From an uncultured Christensenellaceae bacterium (GTDB taxonomy: Bacteria; Bacillota; Clostridia; Christensenellales; Borkfalkiaceae), in contig CAJUIR010000001.1 of assembly GCA_910586655.1 (NCBI GenBank), forward strand, positions 186,001 through 250,000: 64,000 nt of DNA, written 5' to 3'. Under the pieces are notes generated by a model, which saw nothing but the letters and a program-made list of their open reading frames with translations, made no database searches and had not been told where the DNA came from. Shown one piece after another: positions 24,833-34,065 of the stretch (position 1 is its first letter; each line of letters opens with the position of its first letter). The position numbers and the translations under genes were made by a program.

Positions 24833-25951
24833 TTAAAATAACCTCTCTTTCATTTCTTTCGCAGTAAGGTTTATCACGTCGGCGGCGCGCCGAACTTCTT
24901 CTTCCGTTGTTTGCGTGCAAAAACTGAAACGCAAAACACCGTCAAGCATTTTTCTGTCGTATCCGCAGGCTTCGAGAATGCGGCTAAAGGGTTTTTTGGA
25001 ACTGCAAGCACTGCCCGTCCCGACCGCTGTCCCGCGATCCCACAGCATACGTTGCAGCACTTCCCCTTTCAAACCAACGGCTGATACGGTAAGGATAAAC
25101 GGAGAACCGCCAATCGGCGAAATACGCTCGAACAATGTTTGATCCATCAAATTCCAGAGTAAATCTCTGTATTCCTTCATTCTTGCGCCATCCGCTTCCA
25201 ACGTCTGAAAAGCCGCTTCCGCCGCATAACGGAAACACATGATACCGAAAGTGTTTTCCGTTCCGCTGCGCAGATTCCCTTCCTGTCCGCCCCCGAAGAT
25301 CAAAGGAGAAAGATTACATTTTTTATTCCTGATCAGTGCACCCGTACCCTTGAGCGCACCGATCTTGTGCGCGCTGATACTGTATAGATCGATCTCCGAA
25401 GATAACCGTACCGGTATTTTTCCGTATGCCTGCACGCCGTCGCTATGAAACACGATCCGCGGATTGATATTTTTGATTTGTTTGGCAATCGATAATATAT
25501 CGTTGACCGCGCCCGTTTCGTTATTGACGTGTACAACCGAGACAAAATTCGTTTTTTCGTCAATCAAATGCAAAAGAGCGTCGGCATTCACGCTTCCGTC
25601 CCGATTCAAAGGCGCAAACCGCGGCTCTACGCCGCGGGTTTTTAATTGAAGAAAACTTTCATACACCGCAGAATGTTCGCCGGATGTCGTTACGGCGTTC
25701 CCGCGGCGCGCACAGGAAAAAACCGCATGATTATCTGCTTCCGTTCCGCCGGACGTGAACAATAACCCGAAGTCGCTTCCGCAAACGGGCGAAGCGATCG
25801 CATTGCGCGCATCTTTCAATGCGCGCGCAACCGATTCCCCGCCGCGGTATCTTGCCGATGGGTTAAAATAATGTTCCGTTAAAAATTCATTTGCGCGACG
25901 TAACGCATCTTCGTTAGGACGCGTCGTCGCCGCGTTATCCAGATAAATCAT
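24833..25951 (-). CDS. Cysteine desulfurase (IscS/NifS family)
   Basis: A 372-residue PLP enzyme that removes sulfur from cysteine as a persulfide. The PLP lysine is in SISAHKIGALKGTG and the active cysteine in VGTGSACSSKK. The short cysteine loop and placement next to thiI suggest a dedicated tRNA thiolation donor, as with the NifZ-ThiI pair of Bacillus. It begins 28 bases after the carB-dapF stop on the same strand with AGAGGGC before the ATG, so it may be the distal part of the arginine transcript. Confidence 0.93.
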   Translation of the reverse strand: MIYLDNAATTRPNEDALRRANEFLTEHYFNPSARYRGGESVARALKDARNAIASPVCGSDFGLLFTSGGTEADNHAVFSCARRGNAVTTSGEHSAVYESFLQLKTRGVEPRFAPLNRDGSVNADALLHLIDEKTNFVSVVHVNNETGAVNDILSIAKQIKNINPRIVFHSDGVQAYGKIPVRLSSEIDLYSISAHKIGALKGTGALIRNKKCNLSPLIFGGGQEGNLRSGTENTFGIMCFRYAAEAAFQTLEADGARMKEYRDLLWNLMDQTLFERISPIGGSPFILTVSAVGLKGEVLQRMLWDRGTAVGTGSACSSKKPFSRILEACGYDRKMLDGVLRFSFCTQTTEEEVRRAADVINLTAKEMKERLF

Positions 25952-25979
25952 GCCCTCTTTACCCGCACAAGATCAACCA

Positions 25980-28900
25980 TCAGAATTCTACTTTGCCCTC
26001 AAATACTTTCATTACGTTTCCGGCAAGCGTAACCGAACCGTTCGATTTGTATTTTACGATCAGATCGCCGCCGAGAACTTTTACGGTAATATCGGTATCC
26101 GCGTTACAGTAACCGTTCAGCACTGCCGCAACCGCCGCTGCGCCCGCACCCGTACCGCAGGCAAGCGTTTCGCCGTTTCCGCGCTCCCATACGCGCATTT
26201 TAAGCGTACTGCTGTTCACCACGCGGACAAATTCAACGTTGGTTTTGTTCGGGAAATAAGAACTGTTTTCGATCTTATGGCCGAGCGTTTCCACAGCAAT
26301 ATCGTCGACTTTATCGCAGAAAATCACGCAATGGGGATTTCCGAGATTGACGAGCGTCGCCTTGTACTCTTTTCCGTCGATCATAATCGTCTGACCGACG
26401 ATTCGATCCCCGTCCCATACCGAGGGAATTTCCCTGCCGGAAAGAACCGCCGTTCCGAGGTTTACGCTCGCACTTGTGACTTTTCCGCCGAAAGTATAGA
26501 CCTTCACTTCCTTTACGCCGCTCATCGTTTCGATGCTCATACACTGCTTGGGCACGATTCCCTTTTCATACAGGTATTTCCCTACGCAGCGGATCGCATT
26601 TCCCGCCATCAACCCTTCCGTGCCGTCCTGATTATAGATTCGCATTTTCGCATCCGCAATTTCCGATTTTTCGATGAGTACGATCCCGTCGCCGCCGATC
26701 CCGAAATGACGCTCTACAAAATTGACCGCAAGCGATTCGGGGCAAGTGATTTTCCCCTCCATGTCTTCGAAATAAATATAGTCGTTACCGCATGCCTGCA
26801 TCTTTGTAAAATTCAATTCCGTTCTTTTCGTACGCAGATTGTTGATATCGACAAGTTCGGTATTATATTCCGTAAATTTACTTGCAATGATGTCGCAAAG
26901 CGCATTCGCCGTATCGAGCGAAGTAAGCACCGTGATCCCGAGAAGGATTGCGTGATGGTGAAGTTCGATATAATCCGCAATCGAATCAACGTCCGTCTTC
27001 CCGGTATAGATGATGTAATCGATTTTACCGTCGTCCATCAATTTGCTTACTTGTTTGGTCGCTTTCAGACGGTCTACGATCGTAACGTCGATCCCGAGAT
27101 CGGAAATCACCTTTGCCGTGCCCGCCGTTGCATAAAGATTGCAACCTAAATCGGCAAACTTTTTCGCAATGGAAACGATTTCGAATTTATCCTGATCGTT
27201 GACCGTGAAATAAACGCCGACAGGTTTTTCACGCGTGGGATGACACATTTTAAATCCGGCTGAAACAAGCCCTTTAAACAGCGCTTCTTCGATCGTTTTG
27301 CCGATGCCGAGCACTTCGCCCGTCGATTTCATTTCCGGTCCGAGTTGCGAGTTCACGTCGTTCAATTTTTCGAAACTGAATACGGGTACTTTTACGGCGA
27401 CATAGGGCGAGTTGGGATAAAGCCCTGTACCGAAACCCAGTTTTTTCAGTTTCGCGCCTACCATAATTTTAGTGGCAAGTTCCACCATGGGAACGCCCGT
27501 TACTTTGGAAATGTAGGGAATGGTACGCGATGCGCGCGGATTGACTTCAATCACATAAAGTTGATTCTGATAAATCAAATACTGAATGTTGATCAGTCCT
27601 TTCGTTTTCAAACTCAAAGCAAGTTTGGTAGAAATATCGACTATATTTTTAAGCATGGCGTCGCTTAAATGATAAGGCGGATAAACGGCAATGGAATCGC
27701 CCGAATGTACGCCCGCACGTTCGATATGTTGCATGATCCCGGGAATCAGCACGTCAACGCCGTCGGAAATGGCGTCTACTTCCAATTCGGTCCCCATCAG
27801 ATATTTATCGCACAGAACCGGATTTTCGATGTGCTGCGCCAAAATCACGTCCATATAACGCGAGATATCGTTTTCCGTAAACGCGATCGTCATGTTCTGT
27901 CCGCCGATGACGTAAGAAGGTCGCAGCAAAACGGGATAACCGAGTTTTTCCGCCGCTTGGATCGCTTCTTCTTTCGTCATAACCGTCAAACCCTTGGGGC
28001 GCGCAATCCGGAACTGCTCTAAAAGAGCATCAAATCGTTCTCTGTCCTCTGCCATATCCACGCTGTCTGCGCTTGTACCTAAAATACGCACGCCCTTTTT
28101 CGCAAGATATCCGCAAAGTTTGATCGCAGTCTGTCCGCCGAACGTAATAACTACGCCGTAAGGTTTTTCCATGTCAATCACGTTCTGCACGTCTTCGGGC
28201 GTCAGCGGTTCAAAATACAGCCTGTCTGCGGTATCAAAATCGGTGGATACCGTTTCGGGATTGTTGTTGATAATAACGACTTCGTAGCCGAGTTCTTTCA
28301 GCGTCCATACGCAGTGTACGGAAGAATAGTCGAATTCAATCCCCTGTCCGATTCGGATGGGTCCAGATCCGATTACGATGACGCGCTTTTTCTCGCTTGC
28401 CTTTACGAAGGGTTTCGCTTCGTCATGCGAAAGATCGTCGTAAGTCGAATAAAAATAAGGCGTTTGCGCCGAAAATTCGGCAGCACAGGTATCGACCATT
28501 TTAAAGCATGCGTTGCGGTGCGCGGGAAGTTTTTCTCCGCTGATGCGTTCCAACGCCTTGTCGGGATAACCAAGCAGTTTTCCCATCTCGTAAGTTGCAC
28601 GGTCGAGTTTCCGATCTTTGATCTTCTGTTCAAACCGAACCAGACGGTTCAATTTATTTAAGAACCAACGATCGATCTTCGTAATCTCAAAAATCCTGTC
28701 CACAGTGATTCCCGCATGAAGCGCAGCATAGACCGCGAACAGTCTTTCATCTGTCATTTTGTCCAGTTCCTGTTCCAATTCTGCGACGGAACGCCCCATA
28801 AACTTCGGATGATTCAACGTATCCAAAGAAATTTCCGCGCCGCGCACTGCTTTCATGATGGCTTGTTCAAACGATGAACCGATCGCCATGACCTCCCCCG

Positions 28901-30035
28901 TTGCCTTCATGCGCGAACCTAACTTTCTGCCGGCATAAAGGAATTTATCAAACGGCCATTTGGGAAGTTTTACGACAACGTAATCGATCGCGGGTTCGAA
29001 ACAGGCATACGTTTTTCCCGTTACTTCATTTTTGATTTCGTCGAGCGTGTAACCGAGCGCGATCATGGTAGCAACTTTGGCGATAGGATATCCGGTCGCT
29101 TTACTTGCAAGCGCGGAAGAACGCGACACGCGCGGATTAACTTCGATCACGGCATATTCGAAACTGTCGGGATCAAGCGCAAACTGGCAGTTACAGCCCC
29201 CTTCGATTCCGAGTTCGGTAATAATATCGAGCGAAGCCGTACGAAGCATCTGATATTCTTTATCGGAAAGCGTAACCGCGGGTGCAATGACAATGGAATC
29301 GCCTGTATGGATCCCGACGGGATCGAAATTTTCCATGGAACAAACGGTGATCACGTTTCCCGCGCCGTCGCGCAGTACCTCGAATTCGATTTCTTTCCAA
29401 CCGCCGATGTACTTTTCAATCAGAACTTGCGTGATCGGCGAAAGCATCAAACCGTTATGCGCAATCAAACGGAGTTCTTCTTCGTCTTTGGCAACGCCGC
29501 CTCCTGCGCCTCCGAGTGTGAAAGCAGGACGCACGATCACGGGATAACCGAGTTGTTCGGCAATTTTGACGCATTCGTCTTCCGTATAGGCAACGTCGGA
29601 AGGGACGACCGGCTGATGGAGTTTGTTCATTGTTTCTTTAAACAATTCTCTGTCTTCCGCGCGATCGATCGCATCTAACTTCGTGCCGATGAGTTTAACG
29701 CCCCATTCGTCCAAAAAGCCCGATTTTGCAAGTTTGCAGCCCATAGTAAGCCCCGTCTGTCCGCCAAGCGAGGCAAGGAGAGAATCGGGACGTTCTTTGA
29801 TAATGATTCGTTTCAGGCTGTCTTCGGTGAGCGGTTCGAGATAAATCTCGTCCGCAAGCATTTTATCCGTCATGATCGTTGCGGGATTGGAATTGCAAAG
29901 CACAACGTTCACGCCCGCTTTTTTCAACACGCGGCAAGCCTGCGCGCCGGCATAGTCGAACTCCGCGGCCTGACCGATCACAATGGGTCCCGACCCGATT
30001 ACCAATACTTTTTTAATATCGCTTCTCTTCGGCAT
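25980..30035 (-). CDS. carB: Carbamoyl-phosphate synthase large subunit fused to a DapF (diaminopimelate epimerase) domain
   Basis: An uninterrupted 1351-codon frame. Residues 1 to about 1050 are a complete CarB: two ATP-grasp halves (PAFTLGGAGGGV, and the second half starting KKRVIVIGSGPIRIGQG) and an allosteric MGS-like domain (GVYFTVNDQDKFEIV). After a short linker, residues 1074-1351 (DNA 25980-26816) are a full-length DapF: KMQACGNDYIYF, GGDGIVLIEKSE, GNPHCVIF and ERGNGETLACGTGA. DapF needs two catalytic cysteines. The second is kept (Cys1293), but the first, normally in MCGNGIRC, is Ala1144 in MAGNAIRC. CarB makes carbamoyl phosphate for arginine and pyrimidines; the added domain is probably not a normal epimerase. 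It begins one base after carA. A separate intact dapF is at 48094. Confidence 0.93.
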   Translation of the reverse strand: MPKRSDIKKVLVIGSGPIVIGQAAEFDYAGAQACRVLKKAGVNVVLCNSNPATIMTDKMLADEIYLEPLTEDSLKRIIIKERPDSLLASLGGQTGLTMGCKLAKSGFLDEWGVKLIGTKLDAIDRAEDRELFKETMNKLHQPVVPSDVAYTEDECVKIAEQLGYPVIVRPAFTLGGAGGGVAKDEEELRLIAHNGLMLSPITQVLIEKYIGGWKEIEFEVLRDGAGNVITVCSMENFDPVGIHTGDSIVIAPAVTLSDKEYQMLRTASLDIITELGIEGGCNCQFALDPDSFEYAVIEVNPRVSRSSALASKATGYPIAKVATMIALGYTLDEIKNEVTGKTYACFEPAIDYVVVKLPKWPFDKFLYAGRKLGSRMKATGEVMAIGSSFEQAIMKAVRGAEISLDTLNHPKFMGRSVAELEQELDKMTDERLFAVYAALHAGITVDRIFEITKIDRWFLNKLNRLVRFEQKIKDRKLDRATYEMGKLLGYPDKALERISGEKLPAHRNACFKMVDTCAAEFSAQTPYFYSTYDDLSHDEAKPFVKASEKKRVIVIGSGPIRIGQGIEFDYSSVHCVWTLKELGYEVVIINNNPETVSTDFDTADRLYFEPLTPEDVQNVIDMEKPYGVVITFGGQTAIKLCGYLAKKGVRILGTSADSVDMAEDRERFDALLEQFRIARPKGLTVMTKEEAIQAAEKLGYPVLLRPSYVIGGQNMTIAFTENDISRYMDVILAQHIENPVLCDKYLMGTELEVDAISDGVDVLIPGIMQHIERAGVHSGDSIAVYPPYHLSDAMLKNIVDISTKLALSLKTKGLINIQYLIYQNQLYVIEVNPRASRTIPYISKVTGVPMVELATKIMVGAKLKKLGFGTGLYPNSPYVAVKVPVFSFEKLNDVNSQLGPEMKSTGEVLGIGKTIEEALFKGLVSAGFKMCHPTREKPVGVYFTVNDQDKFEIVSIAKKFADLGCNLYATAGTAKVISDLGIDVTIVDRLKATKQVSKLMDDGKIDYIIYTGKTDVDSIADYIELHHHAILLGITVLTSLDTANALCDIIASKFTEYNTELVDINNLRTKRTELNFTKMQACGNDYIYFEDMEGKITCPESLAVNFVERHFGIGGDGIVLIEKSEIADAKMRIYNQDGTEGLMAGNAIRCVGKYLYEKGIVPKQCMSIETMSGVKEVKVYTFGGKVTSASVNLGTAVLSGREIPSVWDGDRIVGQTIMIDGKEYKATLVNLGNPHCVIFCDKVDDIAVETLGHKIENSSYFPNKTNVEFVRVVNSSTLKMRVWERGNGETLACGTGAGAAAVAAVLNGYCNADTDITVKVLGGDLIVKYKSNGSVTLAGNVMKVFEGKVEF

Positions 30036-30036
30036 A

Positions 30037-31098
30037 TCATTTCTCCTTCTTCATACGGGCTATAAATTCGTCGAACAAATAATTTGCATCATGCGGTCCA
30101 CCGCATGCTTCGGGGTGAAATTGCACGGTAAACGCATTTGCTTCGGGATAATCGAGTCCTTCGCAAGTTCCGTCGTTTACGTTGATAAAACTCAGCGTTG
30201 CATTGGGAAGTGATTCGCTTACAACCTCGTACCCATGGTTTTGCGAGGAAATAAATACGCGCCCCGTAGATAACTGTTTTACCGGTTGATTGGCTCCGCG
30301 ATGACCGTATTTCATTTTCCGCGTTTTGCCGCCCATAGCAAGCGCAAGTAACTGATGTCCCAAACAAATTCCGAAAATGGGTTTTTGGCGAATGAGTTTT
30401 TTAATATTTTCGATAATCTCTTTATTTTCGGCAGGATCGCCCGGTCCGTTGGCAAGCATAATCCCCTGCGGATCGAGTTTTAACACCTCTTCTGCCGTAT
30501 AATTCGCAGGCACAACGGTAACGCGGCATCCGCGGTTTACCAATTCGCGTTCGATATTCGATTTCGCGCCGAAATCGTAAAGTACGACGTGCAACCCGTT
30601 TTCTTTCCCCGTGACCGTCAATTTGTTTCCGCTCACTGCACGGACCGCGTCTTTCACGCGATAAGATTTTAACGCGGTAAGATCTTTCAGCGGCTGAAAG
30701 GTAATTGCCGCGTTCATTACGCCCGTTTCGCGTACGATGCGCGTGAGTTCGCGCGTATCGATCCCGTAAACGGCAGGGATGCCCTGCTCTTTGAGATATT
30801 CTTCAAGCGTCCCTTTGCAACGGAAATTGGAAGGAAAATCGCATTTTTCCCGTACGATATACGCCGTCAGCCAACAACGCGCGCTCTCGAAATCTTCGCG
30901 TATGAGACCGTAGTTTCCGATTAGCGGAAATGTCTGTGCAACGATCTGTCCGTAATAACTGGGATCGGTCAACGTTTCGAGATAACCCGTCATTCCCGTC
31001 GTGAACACAAGTTCGCCGATGACTTCCCGTTCCTGTCCGAAAGAAAACCCTTCGAACACCTTTCCGTTTTGCAGCGTTAGGTAAACTTTTTTCTCCAT
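30037..31098 (-). CDS. carA: Carbamoyl-phosphate synthase small subunit
   Basis: A 353-residue glutaminase subunit that delivers ammonia to CarB. An N-terminal CPSase domain (GELVFTTGMTGYLETLTDPSY) is followed by a class I glutamine amidotransferase domain with the nucleophile in GICLGHQLLALAMG and the histidine and glutamate in FHPEA. The ATG follows AGAGGATTACCA. It sits 18 bases after argF and one base before the carB fusion, so carbamoyl phosphate synthesis is embedded in the arginine operon. Confidence 0.97.
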   Translation of the reverse strand: MEKKVYLTLQNGKVFEGFSFGQEREVIGELVFTTGMTGYLETLTDPSYYGQIVAQTFPLIGNYGLIREDFESARCWLTAYIVREKCDFPSNFRCKGTLEEYLKEQGIPAVYGIDTRELTRIVRETGVMNAAITFQPLKDLTALKSYRVKDAVRAVSGNKLTVTGKENGLHVVLYDFGAKSNIERELVNRGCRVTVVPANYTAEEVLKLDPQGIMLANGPGDPAENKEIIENIKKLIRQKPIFGICLGHQLLALAMGGKTRKMKYGHRGANQPVKQLSTGRVFISSQNHGYEVVSESLPNATLSFINVNDGTCEGLDYPEANAFTVQFHPEACGGPHDANYLFDEFIARMKKEK

Positions 31099-31116
31099 TG
31101 GTAATCCTCTTACGAT

Positions 31117-32019
31117 TTATTTTAATAACTTACAAAGAACCGCTTTTTGTGCATGCAGACGGTTTTCTGCTTCCTCGAAAATTTCGTCCGCATGGTCCTC
31201 GAATATGTCCGCGGTAATTTCCTCGCCGCGGTGCGCAGGCAAACAATGCAGTACCATCGCATCTTTCTTTGCCGCTTTCATCAGTGTTTCGTTTATCTGA
31301 TACCCTTTAAACTTTTCTTCGCGTTTCTTCTTTTCTTCTTCCTGTCCCATCGACGCCCAAACGTCGGTGACGATCACGTCTGCGTCCTTTGCCGCCTCTT
31401 CCACGCTTTCGGTCATCGTAAAATCGCCTTCGTTTTTTGCCCAATTTACAAGTTCGGCATCGGGCTCATAGCCCTTGGGACATGCAATCGCAAAACTCAT
31501 ATTTGTTTTGACCGCACCGACCATGAGAGAGTTCGCCATATTATTCCCGTCGCCGATAAAACACATTTTTAAACCCTTGAAGGAACCCTTCCGCTCCCGT
31601 ACGGTCATGAGATCGGCAAGCACCTGACAAGGATGGCAGTAATCGGTTAATCCGTTAATAACGGGAATCGAGCCGTAAGCCGCCAAATCCTCAACTTCTT
31701 TTTGCTCGAACGTACGAATCATAATACCGTCGAGATAGCGGGAAAGTACGCGCGCAGTATCTTCAACCGGCTCGCCGCGTCCGATTTGAAGATCGCGGTT
31801 CGATAAAAACAGTGCATATCCGCCGAGTTCGTACATTCCGGTTTCAAACGAAACGCGCGTTCTCGTCGATGCTTTCTGAAAAATCATACCGAGTTTTTTT
31901 CCCTTCAAATACTCGCCGATAACTCCGTTTTTACGCTCGTATTTGAGTTGGTCGGCAAGGTTGAGTATCGATAAAATCTCCTCGCGGGATAGATCCATCA
32001 GTTTTAATAAATGTTTCAT
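31117..32019 (-). CDS. argF: Ornithine carbamoyltransferase
   Basis: A 300-residue enzyme that makes citrulline from ornithine and carbamoyl phosphate. Signatures are ASTRTRVSFE (phosphate binding), HPCQVLADLMT, and the ornithine motif HCLPAHRG. The open frame runs 40 codons into argD, but the ATG at 32019 has AGAGGTG correctly placed and gives the family N-terminus MKHLLKLMDLS. Its start overlaps the argD stop (ATGA). Placement directly before carAB puts the carbamoyl phosphate producer and user together. Confidence 0.96.
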   Translation of the reverse strand: MKHLLKLMDLSREEILSILNLADQLKYERKNGVIGEYLKGKKLGMIFQKASTRTRVSFETGMYELGGYALFLSNRDLQIGRGEPVEDTARVLSRYLDGIMIRTFEQKEVEDLAAYGSIPVINGLTDYCHPCQVLADLMTVRERKGSFKGLKMCFIGDGNNMANSLMVGAVKTNMSFAIACPKGYEPDAELVNWAKNEGDFTMTESVEEAAKDADVIVTDVWASMGQEEEKKKREEKFKGYQINETLMKAAKKDAMVLHCLPAHRGEEITADIFEDHADEIFEEAENRLHAQKAVLCKLLK

Positions 32020-33176
32020 TTTAACACCTCTTTTAATACGGAAAGTCCTTCGTCTATTTCTGTTTTCGTGATCGTAAGCGGCGGAAGCAGCCGAACCCTG
32101 TCGTGCGCCGTAAGCAGCAACAATCCTTTTTGTAAGCATTCCGCTACAATTTCTTTTGCCGATTTCTCCGTTTCCAGACCGATCATAAGACCGAAACCTG
32201 TCACCGACTTTACTCCGTCGAATAAACGCAATTTCGCGCGCAGATATTCGCTTTTGCCATGAACTTCCAATAAGAAATCATCGGTAAGACGGGAAATCAC
32301 GTTGATTGCCGCCGCACAGCAAACGGGATTTCCGCCGAACGTAGAACCGTGGTCGCCTGCGGAAAAAACATGTTCCGTCTTTTCAAAAAACAGACAAGCG
32401 CCCAGCGGTAACCCGCCTGCAAGTCCTTTTGCCGTCGTTACAATATCGGGCGTTATTCCGTAATGTTCGTATGCATAAAGTTTTCCCGTTCTGCCGTTCC
32501 CCGTCTGTACCTCGTCTACGATCAGAAGAATGTCCTGTTTGCGGCAGAATTTTTCCAATGCATGAACAAATTCGGGATCGAGCGCGCGAACGCCGCTTTC
32601 GCCCTGAATGGGTTCGATCACGACGGCGCAAGCGCCGCATACTTCTTTTCGGATACTTTCCATATCCGCGTCGACACTCACCACGTCGGGAACAAACGGA
32701 TCGAAATATTTATGAAATGAATCCTGACCCGTCGCCGTCAACGTAAAAAGCGTTCTTCCGTGAAAACTGTGGTTAAGAGAAATGATTTTACTTCTTCCCG
32801 ATCCGTATTTCGAAAACGAATATTTCCTTGCCGCTTTGAATGCGCACTCGTTTGCTTCCGCGCCCGAATTTGCAAAAAACACGCGTTTTGCACCCGTTCG
32901 TTTACAAAGCATCTCCATCAACCGCGCCTGCGGTTCTGCGTAATACAGATTGCTGGCATGCTGGATTCGGTTTAATTGATCGGTCACGGCATGTTTCCAA
33001 TCTTCATCGTTGACGCCGAAAATATTTACGCCGATGCCCGAGCCGAAATCGACATACCGATTTCCTTCCGTATCCGTCAGCGTTGCTCCGTTCCCCCCCG
33101 CTAATGCAACGGGATAGCGGGTAAACGTTTCCGCACCGTAAAGATCGTCTATCCTTTTAATTTCTTCGAATTTCAT
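32016..33176 (-). CDS. argD: Acetylornithine aminotransferase
   Basis: A PLP class III aminotransferase of 386 residues, converting N-acetylglutamate semialdehyde to N-acetylornithine. The PLP lysine is in TTAKGLAGGLPLGA, and NSGAEANECAFKAARK marks the cofactor site. The ATG at 33176 follows GAGGGAAAA. An upstream in-frame ATG at 33215 lies inside argB and within a hairpin, so I reject it. The hairpin at 33190-33220 lies between argB and this gene. Confidence 0.95.
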   Translation of the reverse strand: MKFEEIKRIDDLYGAETFTRYPVALAGGNGATLTDTEGNRYVDFGSGIGVNIFGVNDEDWKHAVTDQLNRIQHASNLYYAEPQARLMEMLCKRTGAKRVFFANSGAEANECAFKAARKYSFSKYGSGRSKIISLNHSFHGRTLFTLTATGQDSFHKYFDPFVPDVVSVDADMESIRKEVCGACAVVIEPIQGESGVRALDPEFVHALEKFCRKQDILLIVDEVQTGNGRTGKLYAYEHYGITPDIVTTAKGLAGGLPLGACLFFEKTEHVFSAGDHGSTFGGNPVCCAAAINVISRLTDDFLLEVHGKSEYLRAKLRLFDGVKSVTGFGLMIGLETEKSAKEIVAECLQKGLLLLTAHDRVRLLPPLTITKTEIDEGLSVLKEVLK

Positions 33177-33189
33177 TTTTCCCTCATAG

Positions 33190-33220
33190 AAAAAGTGACC
33201 TGATAAATCAGTCACCTTTT
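33190..33220 (-). terminator. Terminator-like hairpin at the argB-argD junction
   Basis: On the minus strand AAAAGGTGACTGA, loop TTTA, then TCAGGTCACTTTTT: a stem with two single-base bulges and a five-base U run. It includes the argB stop codon, and argD starts 14 bases later. It probably gives partial termination or protects the upstream message. Confidence 0.5.
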
Positions 33221-34065
33221 ACGAACATGGTACCGTATCCTTGATCGGAAAGCAGTTCCAACAAAATAGAATGTTTTACCCGTCCATCGGTAATAAATAC
33301 GCGATTGACGCCGTTACGGATCGCATCTCTGCAACAATGAACTTTCGGAATCATTCCTCCCGAAATCACACCCTCTTTTTCAAGAGAAGGAATATCGGAC
33401 ACATAAACTTTATTGATCAGACTTTCCTCCTCCTCTTTATTACGAAGAAGTCCGCGGATATCCGTCATTAAAATCAGACTTTCCGCACCGAGCGCGCCTG
33501 CAATTGCAGAAGCGGCGGTATCCGCATTTACGTTGTAAATATTTCCTTTTTCGTCATAGCCGACAGTGGAAATCACGGGAAGATAGCCGCAATTCAGTGC
33601 GTCTACGATCACTTCCGATTGTACGCGTTGAATCTTTCCGACAAAGCCTAAATCATCGCTCTCTTTTTCGCAAAGCAAAAGCCCGCCGTCGATCCCGCAT
33701 AAACCCAAAGCCTTACCGCCTTGAGCGTATATCATTTGCACCAGTTCTTTATTGACTTTTCCCGCAAGCACCATCCGAACGACCTCCGCCGTTTCCGCAT
33801 CGGTATAACGCAACCCGTTGACAAAACGGGATTCGATCCCCATACGCGTTAACGTCTGGGAAATTTCCGGACCGCCCCCGTGAACCAATACGACCTTAAC
33901 GCCCACCAAACGCAAAAGCGTTAAATCGCGCATCGTCGATTGTTTCAACTCGTCGCTCAGCATTGCGTTCCCGCCGTATTTGATCACCAAAATTTTATTT
34001 TGGTATTTTTGAATGTAAGGCATTGCCTCCAAAAGCACTTCTGCCTGTTCTTTGGGTATGCTCAC
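33208..34065 (-). CDS. argB: Acetylglutamate kinase
   Basis: A 285-residue amino acid kinase that phosphorylates N-acetylglutamate, the second step of arginine synthesis and the usual feedback point. The N-terminal KYGGNAM and VLVHGGGPEISQ motifs bind phosphate, and SGGMIPKV forms the C-terminal nucleotide loop. Its start overlaps the argJ stop by four bases. Confidence 0.96.
   Translation of the reverse strand: MSIPKEQAEVLLEAMPYIQKYQNKILVIKYGGNAMLSDELKQSTMRDLTLLRLVGVKVVLVHGGGPEISQTLTRMGIESRFVNGLRYTDAETAEVVRMVLAGKVNKELVQMIYAQGGKALGLCGIDGGLLLCEKESDDLGFVGKIQRVQSEVIVDALNCGYLPVISTVGYDEKGNIYNVNADTAASAIAGALGAESLILMTDIRGLLRNKEEEESLINKVYVSDIPSLEKEGVISGGMIPKVHCCRDAIRNGVNRVFITDGRVKHSILLELLSDQGYGTMFVKGD

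Noticed and set aside
25950..27149. Plus-strand frame of 399 codons
   Set aside because: Antisense to the DapF domain and end of CarB; its residue composition (many Phe, Arg, His) is typical of an antisense shadow.
33215..33215. Upstream ATG for argD (33215), and similar long starts for argF (32139), thiI (24920) and degV (41323)
   Set aside because: These starts lie in the preceding gene or upstream of the promoter, and the extra residues do not fit the families. Better ribosome-binding sites mark the inner starts.
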